DNA of 34,791 bases, taken from assembly GCA_049889395.1 (NCBI GenBank), contig JBMHDM010000025.1, positions 1-34,791 on the forward strand, given 5' to 3'. The DNA is from UBA3537 sp049889395. Its GTDB lineage: Bacteria > Bacteroidota > Bacteroidia > Flavobacteriales > Flavobacteriaceae. The notes below the pieces were generated by a model, which made no database searches, was not told the origin of the DNA, and saw only the letters and a program-made list of their open reading frames with translations. A program made the position numbers and the translations under genes. The first letter of the stretch is position 1. Each line of letters begins with the position of its first letter. Below, one piece after another: positions 17,081-24,623 of this stretch.

Positions 17081-17098
17081 TTTAAGTGAAAACTTAAA
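17081..17098 (+). promoter_or_regulatory. Small GAAA-tetraloop hairpin just upstream of a start codon
   Basis: TTTAAGT (17081-17087), loop GAAA, ACTTAAA (17092-17098) is a perfect 7-bp stem that ends 10 nt before the ATG at 17109, where it could affect translation initiation. Confidence 0.45.
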
Positions 17099-17108
17099 TC
17101 TTTCTTCT

Positions 17109-17588
17109 ATGTCCTTTGGTGTTATCGTAGTAGCAATAATCTTTATTGGGCTAATAATCTATAATGTTAATCGTGAAAACAAATCTTTTTCAAATACTAA
17201 TAGCAGTACTGGAGTAAAAAGAGTTACAATGGATAGCATCCAGCCTAAAACCTCAAATAAAATGGTGTTTTATGGTCGAATCAAAAAGCAAATTATTAAC
17301 TGCGAATACAAAAATCAAAACTTCCGTTGTGATATAATTATAAATATTGATGTCGATGCTCAAACAGTTTCTTGTATGGAAATCGGTTTTATGAAAAAAT
17401 TTAAAAGCATCAAAAGACGATTTAATGCACAATCAAAGTTTGTAGAACTTTCTGAAATAGGCACTAATGCAACGTATTATTTAAAACTCCATAGGAAAAA
17501 CAACAGCTTATTTTCAGTAGAATTAACTAATAGCGATGATACTGGCTTCATCTATTTTAGTGACTCAATTTTTCATCAAAACACTTAA
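17109..17588 (+). CDS. Hypothetical single-pass membrane protein
   Basis: This 159-residue protein is of unknown family. I chose the ATG at 17109 (MSFGVIVVAIIFIGLIIYN). The frame is open back to 16974, but those codons overlap the palindromic region and do not look coding. One N-terminal transmembrane helix (about residues 3-19) is followed by a soluble part with strands such as KMVFYGRIKKQIINCEYKN and YYLKLHRKNNSLFSVEL. No motif is recognised. It is the first gene after the integrase and the palindrome and is followed 20 bp later by another small gene, so it may be independent cargo and not part of the metal module. Confidence 0.6.
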   Translation: MSFGVIVVAIIFIGLIIYNVNRENKSFSNTNSSTGVKRVTMDSIQPKTSNKMVFYGRIKKQIINCEYKNQNFRCDIIINIDVDAQTVSCMEIGFMKKFKSIKRRFNAQSKFVELSEIGTNATYYLKLHRKNNSLFSVELTNSDDTGFIYFSDSIFHQNT

Positions 17589-17607
17589 CATAAAAATCAA
17601 TAAAACA

Positions 17608-18015
17608 ATGAAAACACAATTTTTAATAGCCTTTTTATTAATAGCGACACTATCATTTTCACAAACACAAACTGCAACTACTGAAGATGGTAAGAAAGTA
17701 ATTTTAAACGATAACAATACTTGGCAATATGCTGACGATAATAATAAAAATACTTGCAACATCGACAAGAATTTTAAAGAGCCGAAATGGAACAAAAGTA
17801 AATCTTGGAAAAAGATGGGGACTCGTGTAGATGATTTGAAAAAACATATCTCAATAGATATGAGCGTAGCAGAATCTAAAATTATTCTTTTGCAACTATC
17901 CGAACAATTAGGTAATGCGGTTTATATAGTATGTGTAGATGGTGTTAAAATGAAATATAGAAGAACTGGCTCGGTTTTTAGAAAAGATGGCGAAGATGTT
18001 CTTAAAATGGATTGA
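17608..18015 (+). CDS. Hypothetical exported protein
   Basis: This protein of about 135 residues has a signal peptide when started at the ATG at 17608 (MKTQFLIAFLLIATLSFSQ). A longer frame open from 17536 overlaps the previous gene and hides the signal. Just after the signal is TATTEDGKKVILNDNNTWQY, a short motif found in many small exported Bacteroidota proteins. The rest (MSVAESKIILLQLSEQL, VDGVKMKYRRTGSVFRK) shows no recognised domain. It lies between the palindrome-associated gene and the metal module. Its role is unknown. Confidence 0.65.
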   Translation: MKTQFLIAFLLIATLSFSQTQTATTEDGKKVILNDNNTWQYADDNNKNTCNIDKNFKEPKWNKSKSWKKMGTRVDDLKKHISIDMSVAESKIILLQLSEQLGNAVYIVCVDGVKMKYRRTGSVFRKDGEDVLKMD

Positions 18016-18059
18016 TAAACTTTAAGATTTCCTTAAAACCTGATTTGTTTAACTTTTAC

Positions 18060-18067
18060 TAACTTTG
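18060..18067 (+). promoter_or_regulatory. Candidate -7 promoter box for the metal module
   Basis: TAACTTTG matches TAnnTTTG and ends only 9 nt before the ATG at 18077, implying a leader of about five nucleotides. No -33 element at the standard distance is seen, so confidence is moderate. Confidence 0.45.
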
Positions 18068-18076
18068 TAATTCAAT

Positions 18077-18490
18077 ATGAAGCAGGTATTCCATAAAATA
18101 GTATCAATTTCAATGGCAGTTGTAGTATTACTTTCTACACTATCATTCACTATTGATATGCATTATTGTGGAAATACTTTAGTTGATACTGCTGTTTTCA
18201 AAAAAGCAAAAAATTGCGGTATGGAAATGCAAAATCCATCAACTAAAGGTTGCTCTGTAACTAAAAAGGATTGTTGTAGTGATAAACAGATTTTTGTAGA
18301 AGGTCAAGATGAATTAAAGATAAACTTTGAGAACCTTACTCTTGAACAACAACAATTTATTGCATCGCTTGTATATACTTACATCAACCTCTTTGAAGGT
18401 TATGATGAGGATATAAACTCTTTTCAAGAATACAAACCACCACTCGTCGTCAGGCAACTCTACAAACTTGACGAGACGTATTTAATTTGA
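18077..18490 (+). CDS. HYC_CC_PP family small exported protein
   Basis: This 137-residue protein starts with a signal-like hydrophobic segment (SISMAVVVLLSTLSFTI). It shows the three short motifs that name the family: HYC in DMHYCGNT, CC in KKDCCSDKQ, and PP in EYKPPLVV. Other cysteines (NCGMEM, KGCSV) add to a possible soft-metal site. Such proteins are typically encoded beside heavy-metal RND pumps in Bacteroidota, as here, where the CusA-like gene follows after 106 bp. A periplasmic metal-sensing or metal-delivery role is plausible but unproven. The gap to the pump gene contains only a small hairpin (18511-18540). Confidence 0.8.
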   Translation: MKQVFHKIVSISMAVVVLLSTLSFTIDMHYCGNTLVDTAVFKKAKNCGMEMQNPSTKGCSVTKKDCCSDKQIFVEGQDELKINFENLTLEQQQFIASLVYTYINLFEGYDEDINSFQEYKPPLVVRQLYKLDETYLI

Positions 18491-18510
18491 TTTTTAAACA
18501 ATAGACTGTG

Positions 18511-18540
18511 TTATCCTATGGCTTTGTGCTATATGGATAA
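18511..18540 (+). promoter_or_regulatory. Hairpin in the leader of the cusA-like gene
   Basis: TTATCC (18511-18516) pairs with GGATAA (18535-18540), and the adjoining TAT/ATA extend the stem past one bulged base. There is no T-run after it, so it is not a terminator. It could be an operator or an mRNA processing signal between the first two genes of the module. Confidence 0.35.
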
Positions 18541-18596
18541 TTTGTTGTACTCGGTGTTTTTTGCGCCAATGTCTAATTGTTTAATTATCAAATCTT

Positions 18597-21500
18597 ATGC
18601 TAAATAAAAGCATCAAATTCTTAATAGAAAATAAACTTGTCGCTGTATTGCTTCTCATCCTATTTGTATGTTGGGGAACGGTACACGCACCTTTTAATTG
18701 GAACACAGGAATTTTGCCAAGCGACCCTGTTGCGGTAGATGCTATTCCTGATATTGGCGAAAACCAACAAATAGTTTTTACCAAATGGGAAGGGCGTTCA
18801 CCACAAGACATAGAAGACCAAATTACTTATCCATTAACCACTTCTTTATTAGGAATTTCAGGAGTAAAAACAATCCGTAGTTCTTCGATGTTTGGATTTT
18901 CGAGCATCTATATCATTTTTGAAGAAGAGGTAGATTTCTATTGGAGCAGAAGTCGAATACTCGAAAAGTTAAATTCTTTACCTAATAATTTATTACCTGA
19001 TGACGTAAATCCGTCGTTAGGGACAGATGCTACTGCATTAGGTCAAATTTTTTGGTATACAATAGAAGGCAGAGACCAAAATGGAGATGTAACGGGTGGT
19101 TGGGATTTACACGAGTTGCGAAGTGTACAAGATTATTATGTAAAATATGCATTGTCTTCTGCAAGTGGTGTATCAGAAGTTGCTTCAATTGGAGGTTATG
19201 TGCAAGAATATCAAGTGGATGTTAACCCAGAACTTATGCGGCAATACAATGTGTCTTTACATCAAGTTGTAAAAGCAGTAAAAGAAAGCAATCAAGATAT
19301 AGGTGCCCAAACCATAGAGATTAACCAAGCCGAATATTTAGTAAGGGGTTTAGGTTACATCCAATCTATAACAGATATAGAAAATGCAGTTGTTGCCTCT
19401 CAAGATTTTACAGCAATTACAATAAAGGATATAGCTCGAGTATCACTTGCTCCCAAGGCAAGACGTGGAATTTTAGACAAAGAAGGTGCAGAAGTAGTAG
19501 GTGGTGTTGTGGTGGCAAGATACGGCGCAAATCCTTTGGAAGTTATCAATAATGTTAAAGAGAAGATAAATCAATTAAGTTCAGGTTTGCCTTCTAAAGT
19601 ATTGAAAAATGGTAGAACATCCCAACTTACAATCGTACCATTTTATGATAGGTCAGAACTTATAAAAGAAACATTAGGCACACTTAACGAAGCCCTATCT
19701 TTAGAAATACTCATTACCATTTTAGTCATTATTGTAATGGTATTTAATCTACGAGCATCTGTACTCATTTCAGGCTTACTTCCTGTGGCAGTTTTAATGG
19801 TATTTATTGCAATGAAACTTTTTGGCGTAGATGCCAATATTGTTGCTCTTTCAGGTATTGCCATTGCTATTGGGACTATGGTAGATGTTGGTGTTATTCT
19901 TTCTGAAAATATTATAAGACATACAGAAGAAAACGAGGATAAATTAACGATTAATGAGGTTGTCTATAATGCAACTTCCGAAGTTTCAAGTGCAATTATC
20001 ACAGCAGTTTTAACTACAATCATCAGTTTTATTCCTGTTTTTACAATGATTGGAGCAGAAGGAAAATTATTTAGACCTTTAGCATTTACAAAAACGTTTG
20101 CCCTTGTTGCCTCTATTTTAGTGGCACTATTTCTAATACCACCTTTTGCAGCCTATCTATTTAAAAAGAAAAACTACAAACAAAATTTCAACTATGTTAT
20201 AAATGGTTTCTTGATATTATCAGGAATTACCGCACTTATTTTTGGGTATTGGCTTGGTGTTATACTCATTGCTTTTGGTGTTGTAGGCATTTTAAAACTT
20301 CAAAACAAAATTGAAGAAAGACGACTAAATATTATTAATATCATCATTTCAGCATTTGCTATCATATTTCTTTTAGCAGAATATTGGCGACCATTAGGTG
20401 TAGATAAAAGTATCTTTTGGAATCTTATTTTTGTTGGGTTTATCTGCTTTGGGCTATTAGGTGTTTTTACTGTATTCAGAAGGTTTTATACACGCATTTT
20501 AAATTGGGCTTTAGCAAACAAAATACTATTCTTATCTATTCCAACAGTAATAGTTATTTGCGGATTTTTAATATTAAAAAACACAGGCAAAGAGTTTATG
20601 CCTTCGCTTAATGAAGGTTCTTTTTTACTAATGCCAACCTCTTTACCACATTCAGGAGTTGAAGAAAACAAACGTGTTTTACAACAGTTGGATATGGCAG
20701 TAGCAACTATTCCTGAAATTAAAACCGTTGTAGGTAAAGCAGGTAGAGTTGAATCATCTTTAGACCCTGCGCCTTTGTCAATGTACGAAAACTTAATTCA
20801 GTACAAACCTGAATATATGCTAAATGAAGATGGAGAGCGACAGCGATACAGAATAAATAATAATGGTTTATTTGAACTGAAAGATGGAACAACCATAACA
20901 AATCCTAATTATTCAAATGATGTTAGCACAATGCCTCAAATTAGTGCTAATGACCTTATTGAAGATAATGATGGTGAGTTTTACAGAAATTGGCGACCAC
21001 AAATAAAATCTGCTGATGATATATGGCAAGAAATTGTACGAGTAACAAAATTACCAGGCGTTACATCAGCACCAAAATTACAACCTATTGAAACTCGTTT
21101 GGTAATGCTACAAACAGGTATGCGTGCGCCAATGGGAATAAAAGTTAAAGGGCAAGATTTAAAGCAAATTGAAGCCTTTGGCATTCAGTTAGAAAACATC
21201 TTAAAACAAGTTGAAGGCGTAAAAACCGAAGCCGTTTTTGCTGATAGAATTGTAGGAAAACCGTATATACTAATTGATATTGACAGAGAAAAAATAGCAC
21301 GCTATGGCATATCAATACAGGATGTTCAAGATGTTTTAATGATTGCCGTTGGCGGTATGGAAATAACACAGACCGTTGAAGGTCGAGAACGTTATGGTGT
21401 GCGTGTACGTTATCCAAGAGAATTAAGAGATAACCCAACCGATTTAAAAAACATTTATGTACCTGTTACAAATGGCAGTCAAATCCCTTTAGGAGAATTA

Positions 21501-22307
21501 GTAACTATTAAATATGAACAAGGTGCGCAAGTTATTAAAAGTGAAGATACATTTTTAATTGGCTATGTGTTGTTTGATAAGTTGAATGATTATGCCGAAG
21601 TTAATGTCGTTGAAAATGCACAAGCATTAATTCAATCAAAAATAGATGCAGGAGAACTCATTGTTCCGAAAGGCGTCAATTATCAATTTACAGGAACGTA
21701 TGAAAACCAAATTAGAGCCGAAAAAACGTTAGCCGTAGTAGTACCATTAGCATTATTAATCATCTTTTTAATCCTGTACTTTCAATTTCGTTCTGTTACT
21801 ACTTCCCTAATGGTGTTTACAGGTATTGCGGTAGCCTTTGCAGGTGGTTTTATAATGATTTGGCTTTACGGTCAAGATTGGTTTTTAAACGTCAATTTCT
21901 TTGGCGAAAATCTGCGTGAGCTGTTCCAGATGCATCCCATTAATTTAAGTGTTGCTGTTTGGGTTGGCTTTATTGCTCTCTTTGGAATTGCTACCGATGA
22001 TGGCGTTGTAATGGCAACCTATTTAAAACAAACATTTGAAAGAAATAAACCTATTAATAAAACGGCTATCAGAGCATCTATTGTTGAAGCAGGAGAAAAA
22101 CGCATTCGCCCTTGTTTAATGACCACAGCAACAACCTTATTAGCATTATTACCTGTATTAACCTCAACAGGACGAGGAAGTGATATTATGATACCTATGG
22201 CAATACCAAGTTTTGGCGGAATGCTAATTGCATTAATAACCTTATTTGTAGTACCTGTTTTATACAGTTGGAAACAAGAATTACAATTAAAAAAAGCATC
22301 AAAATGA
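18597..22307 (+). CDS. cusA: CusA/CzcA family heavy-metal efflux RND pump
   Basis: This 1236-residue inner-membrane proton antiporter is the pump of a three-part heavy-metal efflux system. TM4 reads AIAIGTMVDVGVILSEN (about residues 421-437), the form seen in monovalent Cu+/Ag+ pumps and not the DFG-type of divalent CzcA. The docking region has GKAGRVESSLDPAPLSMYEN (from about residue 712), and RLVMLQTGMRAP places a methionine (about 837) where CusA has its transport Met672. The protein is about 190 residues longer than E. coli CusA. Roughly 100 residues with 3-4 membrane segments are inserted at about 525-625, and a polar stretch is added in the periplasmic loop near 760-800. Long forms are usual in Bacteroidota. 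It overlaps the outer-membrane gene by ATGA. Confidence 0.94.
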   Translation: MLNKSIKFLIENKLVAVLLLILFVCWGTVHAPFNWNTGILPSDPVAVDAIPDIGENQQIVFTKWEGRSPQDIEDQITYPLTTSLLGISGVKTIRSSSMFGFSSIYIIFEEEVDFYWSRSRILEKLNSLPNNLLPDDVNPSLGTDATALGQIFWYTIEGRDQNGDVTGGWDLHELRSVQDYYVKYALSSASGVSEVASIGGYVQEYQVDVNPELMRQYNVSLHQVVKAVKESNQDIGAQTIEINQAEYLVRGLGYIQSITDIENAVVASQDFTAITIKDIARVSLAPKARRGILDKEGAEVVGGVVVARYGANPLEVINNVKEKINQLSSGLPSKVLKNGRTSQLTIVPFYDRSELIKETLGTLNEALSLEILITILVIIVMVFNLRASVLISGLLPVAVLMVFIAMKLFGVDANIVALSGIAIAIGTMVDVGVILSENIIRHTEENEDKLTINEVVYNATSEVSSAIITAVLTTIISFIPVFTMIGAEGKLFRPLAFTKTFALVASILVALFLIPPFAAYLFKKKNYKQNFNYVINGFLILSGITALIFGYWLGVILIAFGVVGILKLQNKIEERRLNIINIIISAFAIIFLLAEYWRPLGVDKSIFWNLIFVGFICFGLLGVFTVFRRFYTRILNWALANKILFLSIPTVIVICGFLILKNTGKEFMPSLNEGSFLLMPTSLPHSGVEENKRVLQQLDMAVATIPEIKTVVGKAGRVESSLDPAPLSMYENLIQYKPEYMLNEDGERQRYRINNNGLFELKDGTTITNPNYSNDVSTMPQISANDLIEDNDGEFYRNWRPQIKSADDIWQEIVRVTKLPGVTSAPKLQPIETRLVMLQTGMRAPMGIKVKGQDLKQIEAFGIQLENILKQVEGVKTEAVFADRIVGKPYILIDIDREKIARYGISIQDVQDVLMIAVGGMEITQTVEGRERYGVRVRYPRELRDNPTDLKNIYVPVTNGSQIPLGELVTIKYEQGAQVIKSEDTFLIGYVLFDKLNDYAEVNVVENAQALIQSKIDAGELIVPKGVNYQFTGTYENQIRAEKTLAVVVPLALLIIFLILYFQFRSVTTSLMVFTGIAVAFAGGFIMIWLYGQDWFLNVNFFGENLRELFQMHPINLSVAVWVGFIALFGIATDDGVVMATYLKQTFERNKPINKTAIRASIVEAGEKRIRPCLMTTATTLLALLPVLTSTGRGSDIMIPMAIPSFGGMLIALITLFVVPVLYSWKQELQLKKASK

Positions 22308-23521
22308 AACATATAAAAACAGCCTTTTGTCTTTGCTCTTTTTTCTTTTTTCTGAAAGGAAATGCACAACAGTTAAATGTTTTAATTGAGGAAGGATTGG
22401 CTAATAATCCTAAAATTCAAACTTTTGAATTGAAGTATCAAGTAGCCAAAGAAAAGGTTAGTGAGGTCAATACATTACCCAACACGCAAATAGGTGTTGG
22501 TTATTTTGTTAGCGAACCTGAAACACGCACAGGCGCACAGCGTTTTAAAATTTCTGCAAAACAAATGCTACCTTCTTTTGGAAGCATTACTGCAAGAGAA
22601 AATTATATGAGTGCTTTGGCTGATGCTACTTATGAAGATATTTCTATTGCAAAACGAAAATTGGTAGCCTCTATTTCACAATCCTATTACAACTTATATG
22701 CGTTGAAGAAAAAACAGTCTGTTTTAGATGAAAATATAAGATTGCTTAAAACTTATGAAGAATTAGCCTTAACCTCTGTTGAAGTTGGGAAAGCATCAGC
22801 AGTAGATGTACTGCGCTTACAGATGCGACAGAATGAATTAGAACAACTCAAACAAGTGTTACAACAAGATGCGTTAGCAGAACAAACCGTTTTAAACAAA
22901 TTGTTGAACAGAGATAATTCGATTTATATAAATGACGAACTAATAATGCCACTTGAAAATGAAGGTATTAACATAGAAAATTTGGCATTACATCCTGAAT
23001 TATTGAAGTATGATAAACTTTACGAATCCGTAGAAAAATCTGAATTGTTAAATAAAAAAGAAGGCAATCCAATGTTTGGATTTGGATTAGACTATATCGC
23101 AGTTTCAGAACGACCAAATATGAATTTTAGCGATAACGGAAAAGATATTTTAATGCCTATGGTTAGTGTCTCTATTCCAATTTTCAACAATAAATACAAA
23201 TCAAAAACAAAACAGAATGAATTACTTCAAAAGGAAATAAACAACAAAAAACAGGACAGGCAAAACCGTTTAGAAACAATGCTTGACAAGGCAGTTAAAA
23301 AAAGTAATTCGGCAAGAATAAGTTACAATACCCAAACAAAAAACTTAAAACAAGCCAAAGATGCTGAAACTATTTTAGTAAAAAGTTATGAAACAGGAAC
23401 GATAGATTTTAACGATGTTTTAGACATCCAAGAGTTGCAATTAAAATTTCAAATCAATCAAATAGAATCTATTAAAACTTACTATTTGCAAAGAACAATA
23501 ATTAACTATTTAACCAATTAA
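22304..23521 (+). CDS. cusC: TolC family outer-membrane efflux channel (CusC-like)
   Basis: This 405-residue protein forms the outer-membrane exit duct of the efflux system. I chose the ATG at 22304, which overlaps the cusA stop (ATGA) and gives a signal peptide (HIKTAFCLCSFFFFLKGNAQ). A start 36 bp upstream would place charged residues before the signal. The body shows the duplicated helical pattern of TolC proteins (LVASISQSYYNLYALKKKQS, ELALTSVEVGKASAVDVLRL, then a second half ending in TGTIDFNDVLDIQELQLKF). There is no lipobox cysteine. Its position between pump and adaptor genes supports the assignment. Confidence 0.9.
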   Translation: MKHIKTAFCLCSFFFFLKGNAQQLNVLIEEGLANNPKIQTFELKYQVAKEKVSEVNTLPNTQIGVGYFVSEPETRTGAQRFKISAKQMLPSFGSITARENYMSALADATYEDISIAKRKLVASISQSYYNLYALKKKQSVLDENIRLLKTYEELALTSVEVGKASAVDVLRLQMRQNELEQLKQVLQQDALAEQTVLNKLLNRDNSIYINDELIMPLENEGINIENLALHPELLKYDKLYESVEKSELLNKKEGNPMFGFGLDYIAVSERPNMNFSDNGKDILMPMVSVSIPIFNNKYKSKTKQNELLQKEINNKKQDRQNRLETMLDKAVKKSNSARISYNTQTKNLKQAKDAETILVKSYETGTIDFNDVLDIQELQLKFQINQIESIKTYYLQRTIINYLTN

Positions 23522-23555
23522 AATTCAACACATATTAACTATAAAACAATTTAAA

Positions 23556-23807
23556 ATGAAGACAGTAAAAACAATTTTGGGAGTGTTAGTATTAAGTTTA
23601 ATATTAACAACTGTATCGTGTAAAGATGCTAAAAAAGACAATGCATCTACCAAAACTGAACAAGCAGAAAAGAAAGAATATGCTTCTGCATATGTATGTC
23701 CAATGCATTGCGAAGGAAGCGGAAGTGATAAAGAAGGAGAATGTCCAAAATGCGGGATGGCTTATGTAAAAAACGAAGACCATAAAAAAGACGGTCATTC
23801 TCATTAA
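23556..23807 (+). CDS. Small lipoprotein with heavy-metal-binding domain (HMBD)
   Basis: This 83-residue lipoprotein has a lipobox ending at Cys23 (LTTVSC). The mature part is a lysine-rich linker and then a heavy-metal-binding domain: YVCPMHCEGSGSDKEGECPK followed by CGMAYVKN, with His and Cys ligands, and a His-rich tail (GHSH). The same domain is fused to the N-terminus of the CusB-like adaptor encoded downstream. It probably binds Cu/Ag in the periplasm and hands metal to the pump complex, a role similar to CusF in enterobacteria, which is absent here. A weak hairpin follows at 23819-23848. Confidence 0.85.
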   Translation: MKTVKTILGVLVLSLILTTVSCKDAKKDNASTKTEQAEKKEYASAYVCPMHCEGSGSDKEGECPKCGMAYVKNEDHKKDGHSH

Positions 23808-23818
23808 TGAATAAAATT

Positions 23819-23848
23819 AGGGCAACATTAATAGTTGGTGTTGCCTTT
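23819..23848 (+). terminator. Weak intra-cluster terminator or attenuator
   Basis: GGCAACA (23821-23827) pairs with TGTTGCC (23839-23845), extended by two weaker pairs and followed by only three T's. It lies between the HMBD lipoprotein and HMA-MauE genes and may reduce, not stop, read-through. Confidence 0.45.
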
Positions 23849-23884
23849 CATTGAATTTAGTTAATAGAAAATTGAAAAACAATT

Positions 23885-24622
23885 ATGAAACACACTTATA
23901 AAATAACAGGAATGACTTGTGGTAGTTGCAAAGCATCTGTTGAAAAAAGTTTAAATGATTTAGAAGATGTTGCTAATGCTTTTGTTAATCTTGAAACAGG
24001 AGAAGCAATAATTACTATGCATAATCATATTGAAGTTTCTGAACTTCAAAAAGCATTATCTTCAAAATATACGATTACAGAAAGAGAGCAAAAGAATGTG
24101 TTTGCTTCTGTTCACTCATCAAATTATGAAATAGAAGAAGGAAAAAGCAAATTACAACAACTAAAGCCACTTTTATTAATCATCTTTTATATAGCAGTAG
24201 CAAGTATATTATTGCATTATAAAAATTGGAGTTGGAGCAACTTTATGCTCGACTTTATGGGCTTGTTCTATATTGTTTTTAGTTTCTTTAAGATGTTAGA
24301 CCTAAAAGGATTTCCTGATTCTTTTAGAATGTACGACCCTTTAGCAAAACGAGTTCCAGCCTATGGATGGATTTATCCATTTATAGAAACAGCGTTAGGG
24401 TTAATGTTCTTAATTCGATTTGAAGTTAAAATTGCTTTGATAATAACGCTTGTTGTATTGGGTATAACAACCATTGGTGTAACTAAAACCTTATTAGATA
24501 AAAAGTCAATACGATGCGCTTGTTTAGGAACTGCATTAAAACTGCCAATGACAGAAGCCACATTTATTGAAAACGCCATTATGATTGTAATGGCAATAGT
24601 AATGTTATTAAACATATTTTAA
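23885..24622 (+). CDS. HMA-domain / MauE-type membrane fusion protein
   Basis: This 245-residue protein starts with a heavy-metal-associated domain (about 1-68) carrying GMTCGSC, the Cys-x-x-Cys site for Cu+ or Hg2+. After a linker, four transmembrane helices (about 95-245) resemble the MauE/DoxX redox-associated membrane family, ending with RCACLGTALKLPMTEATFIE. The HMA lacks the ATPase domain of P-type pumps, so it may pass metal to the membrane part or to the CusB adaptor, which starts 1 bp after its stop. The Cys-x-Cys in the membrane part may be redox active or bind metal. A mercury or copper importer is an alternative. Confidence 0.85.
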   Translation: MKHTYKITGMTCGSCKASVEKSLNDLEDVANAFVNLETGEAIITMHNHIEVSELQKALSSKYTITEREQKNVFASVHSSNYEIEEGKSKLQQLKPLLLIIFYIAVASILLHYKNWSWSNFMLDFMGLFYIVFSFFKMLDLKGFPDSFRMYDPLAKRVPAYGWIYPFIETALGLMFLIRFEVKIALIITLVVLGITTIGVTKTLLDKKSIRCACLGTALKLPMTEATFIENAIMIVMAIVMLLNIF

Positions 24623-24623
24623 A

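Noticed and set aside
16974..17108. N-terminal extension of the 17109 gene back to an ATG at 16974
   Set aside because: These codons lie inside the nested palindrome, read unlike neighbouring coding sequence, and would place polar residues before a clear membrane anchor.
18597..22307. Divalent-metal (Zn/Co/Cd) CzcA assignment
   Set aside because: TM4 reads IAIGTMVDVGVILSEN, not the DFG-type divalent signature, and the CusA-like methionine position is kept, so a Cu/Ag-type pump fits better, although substrate is not proven.
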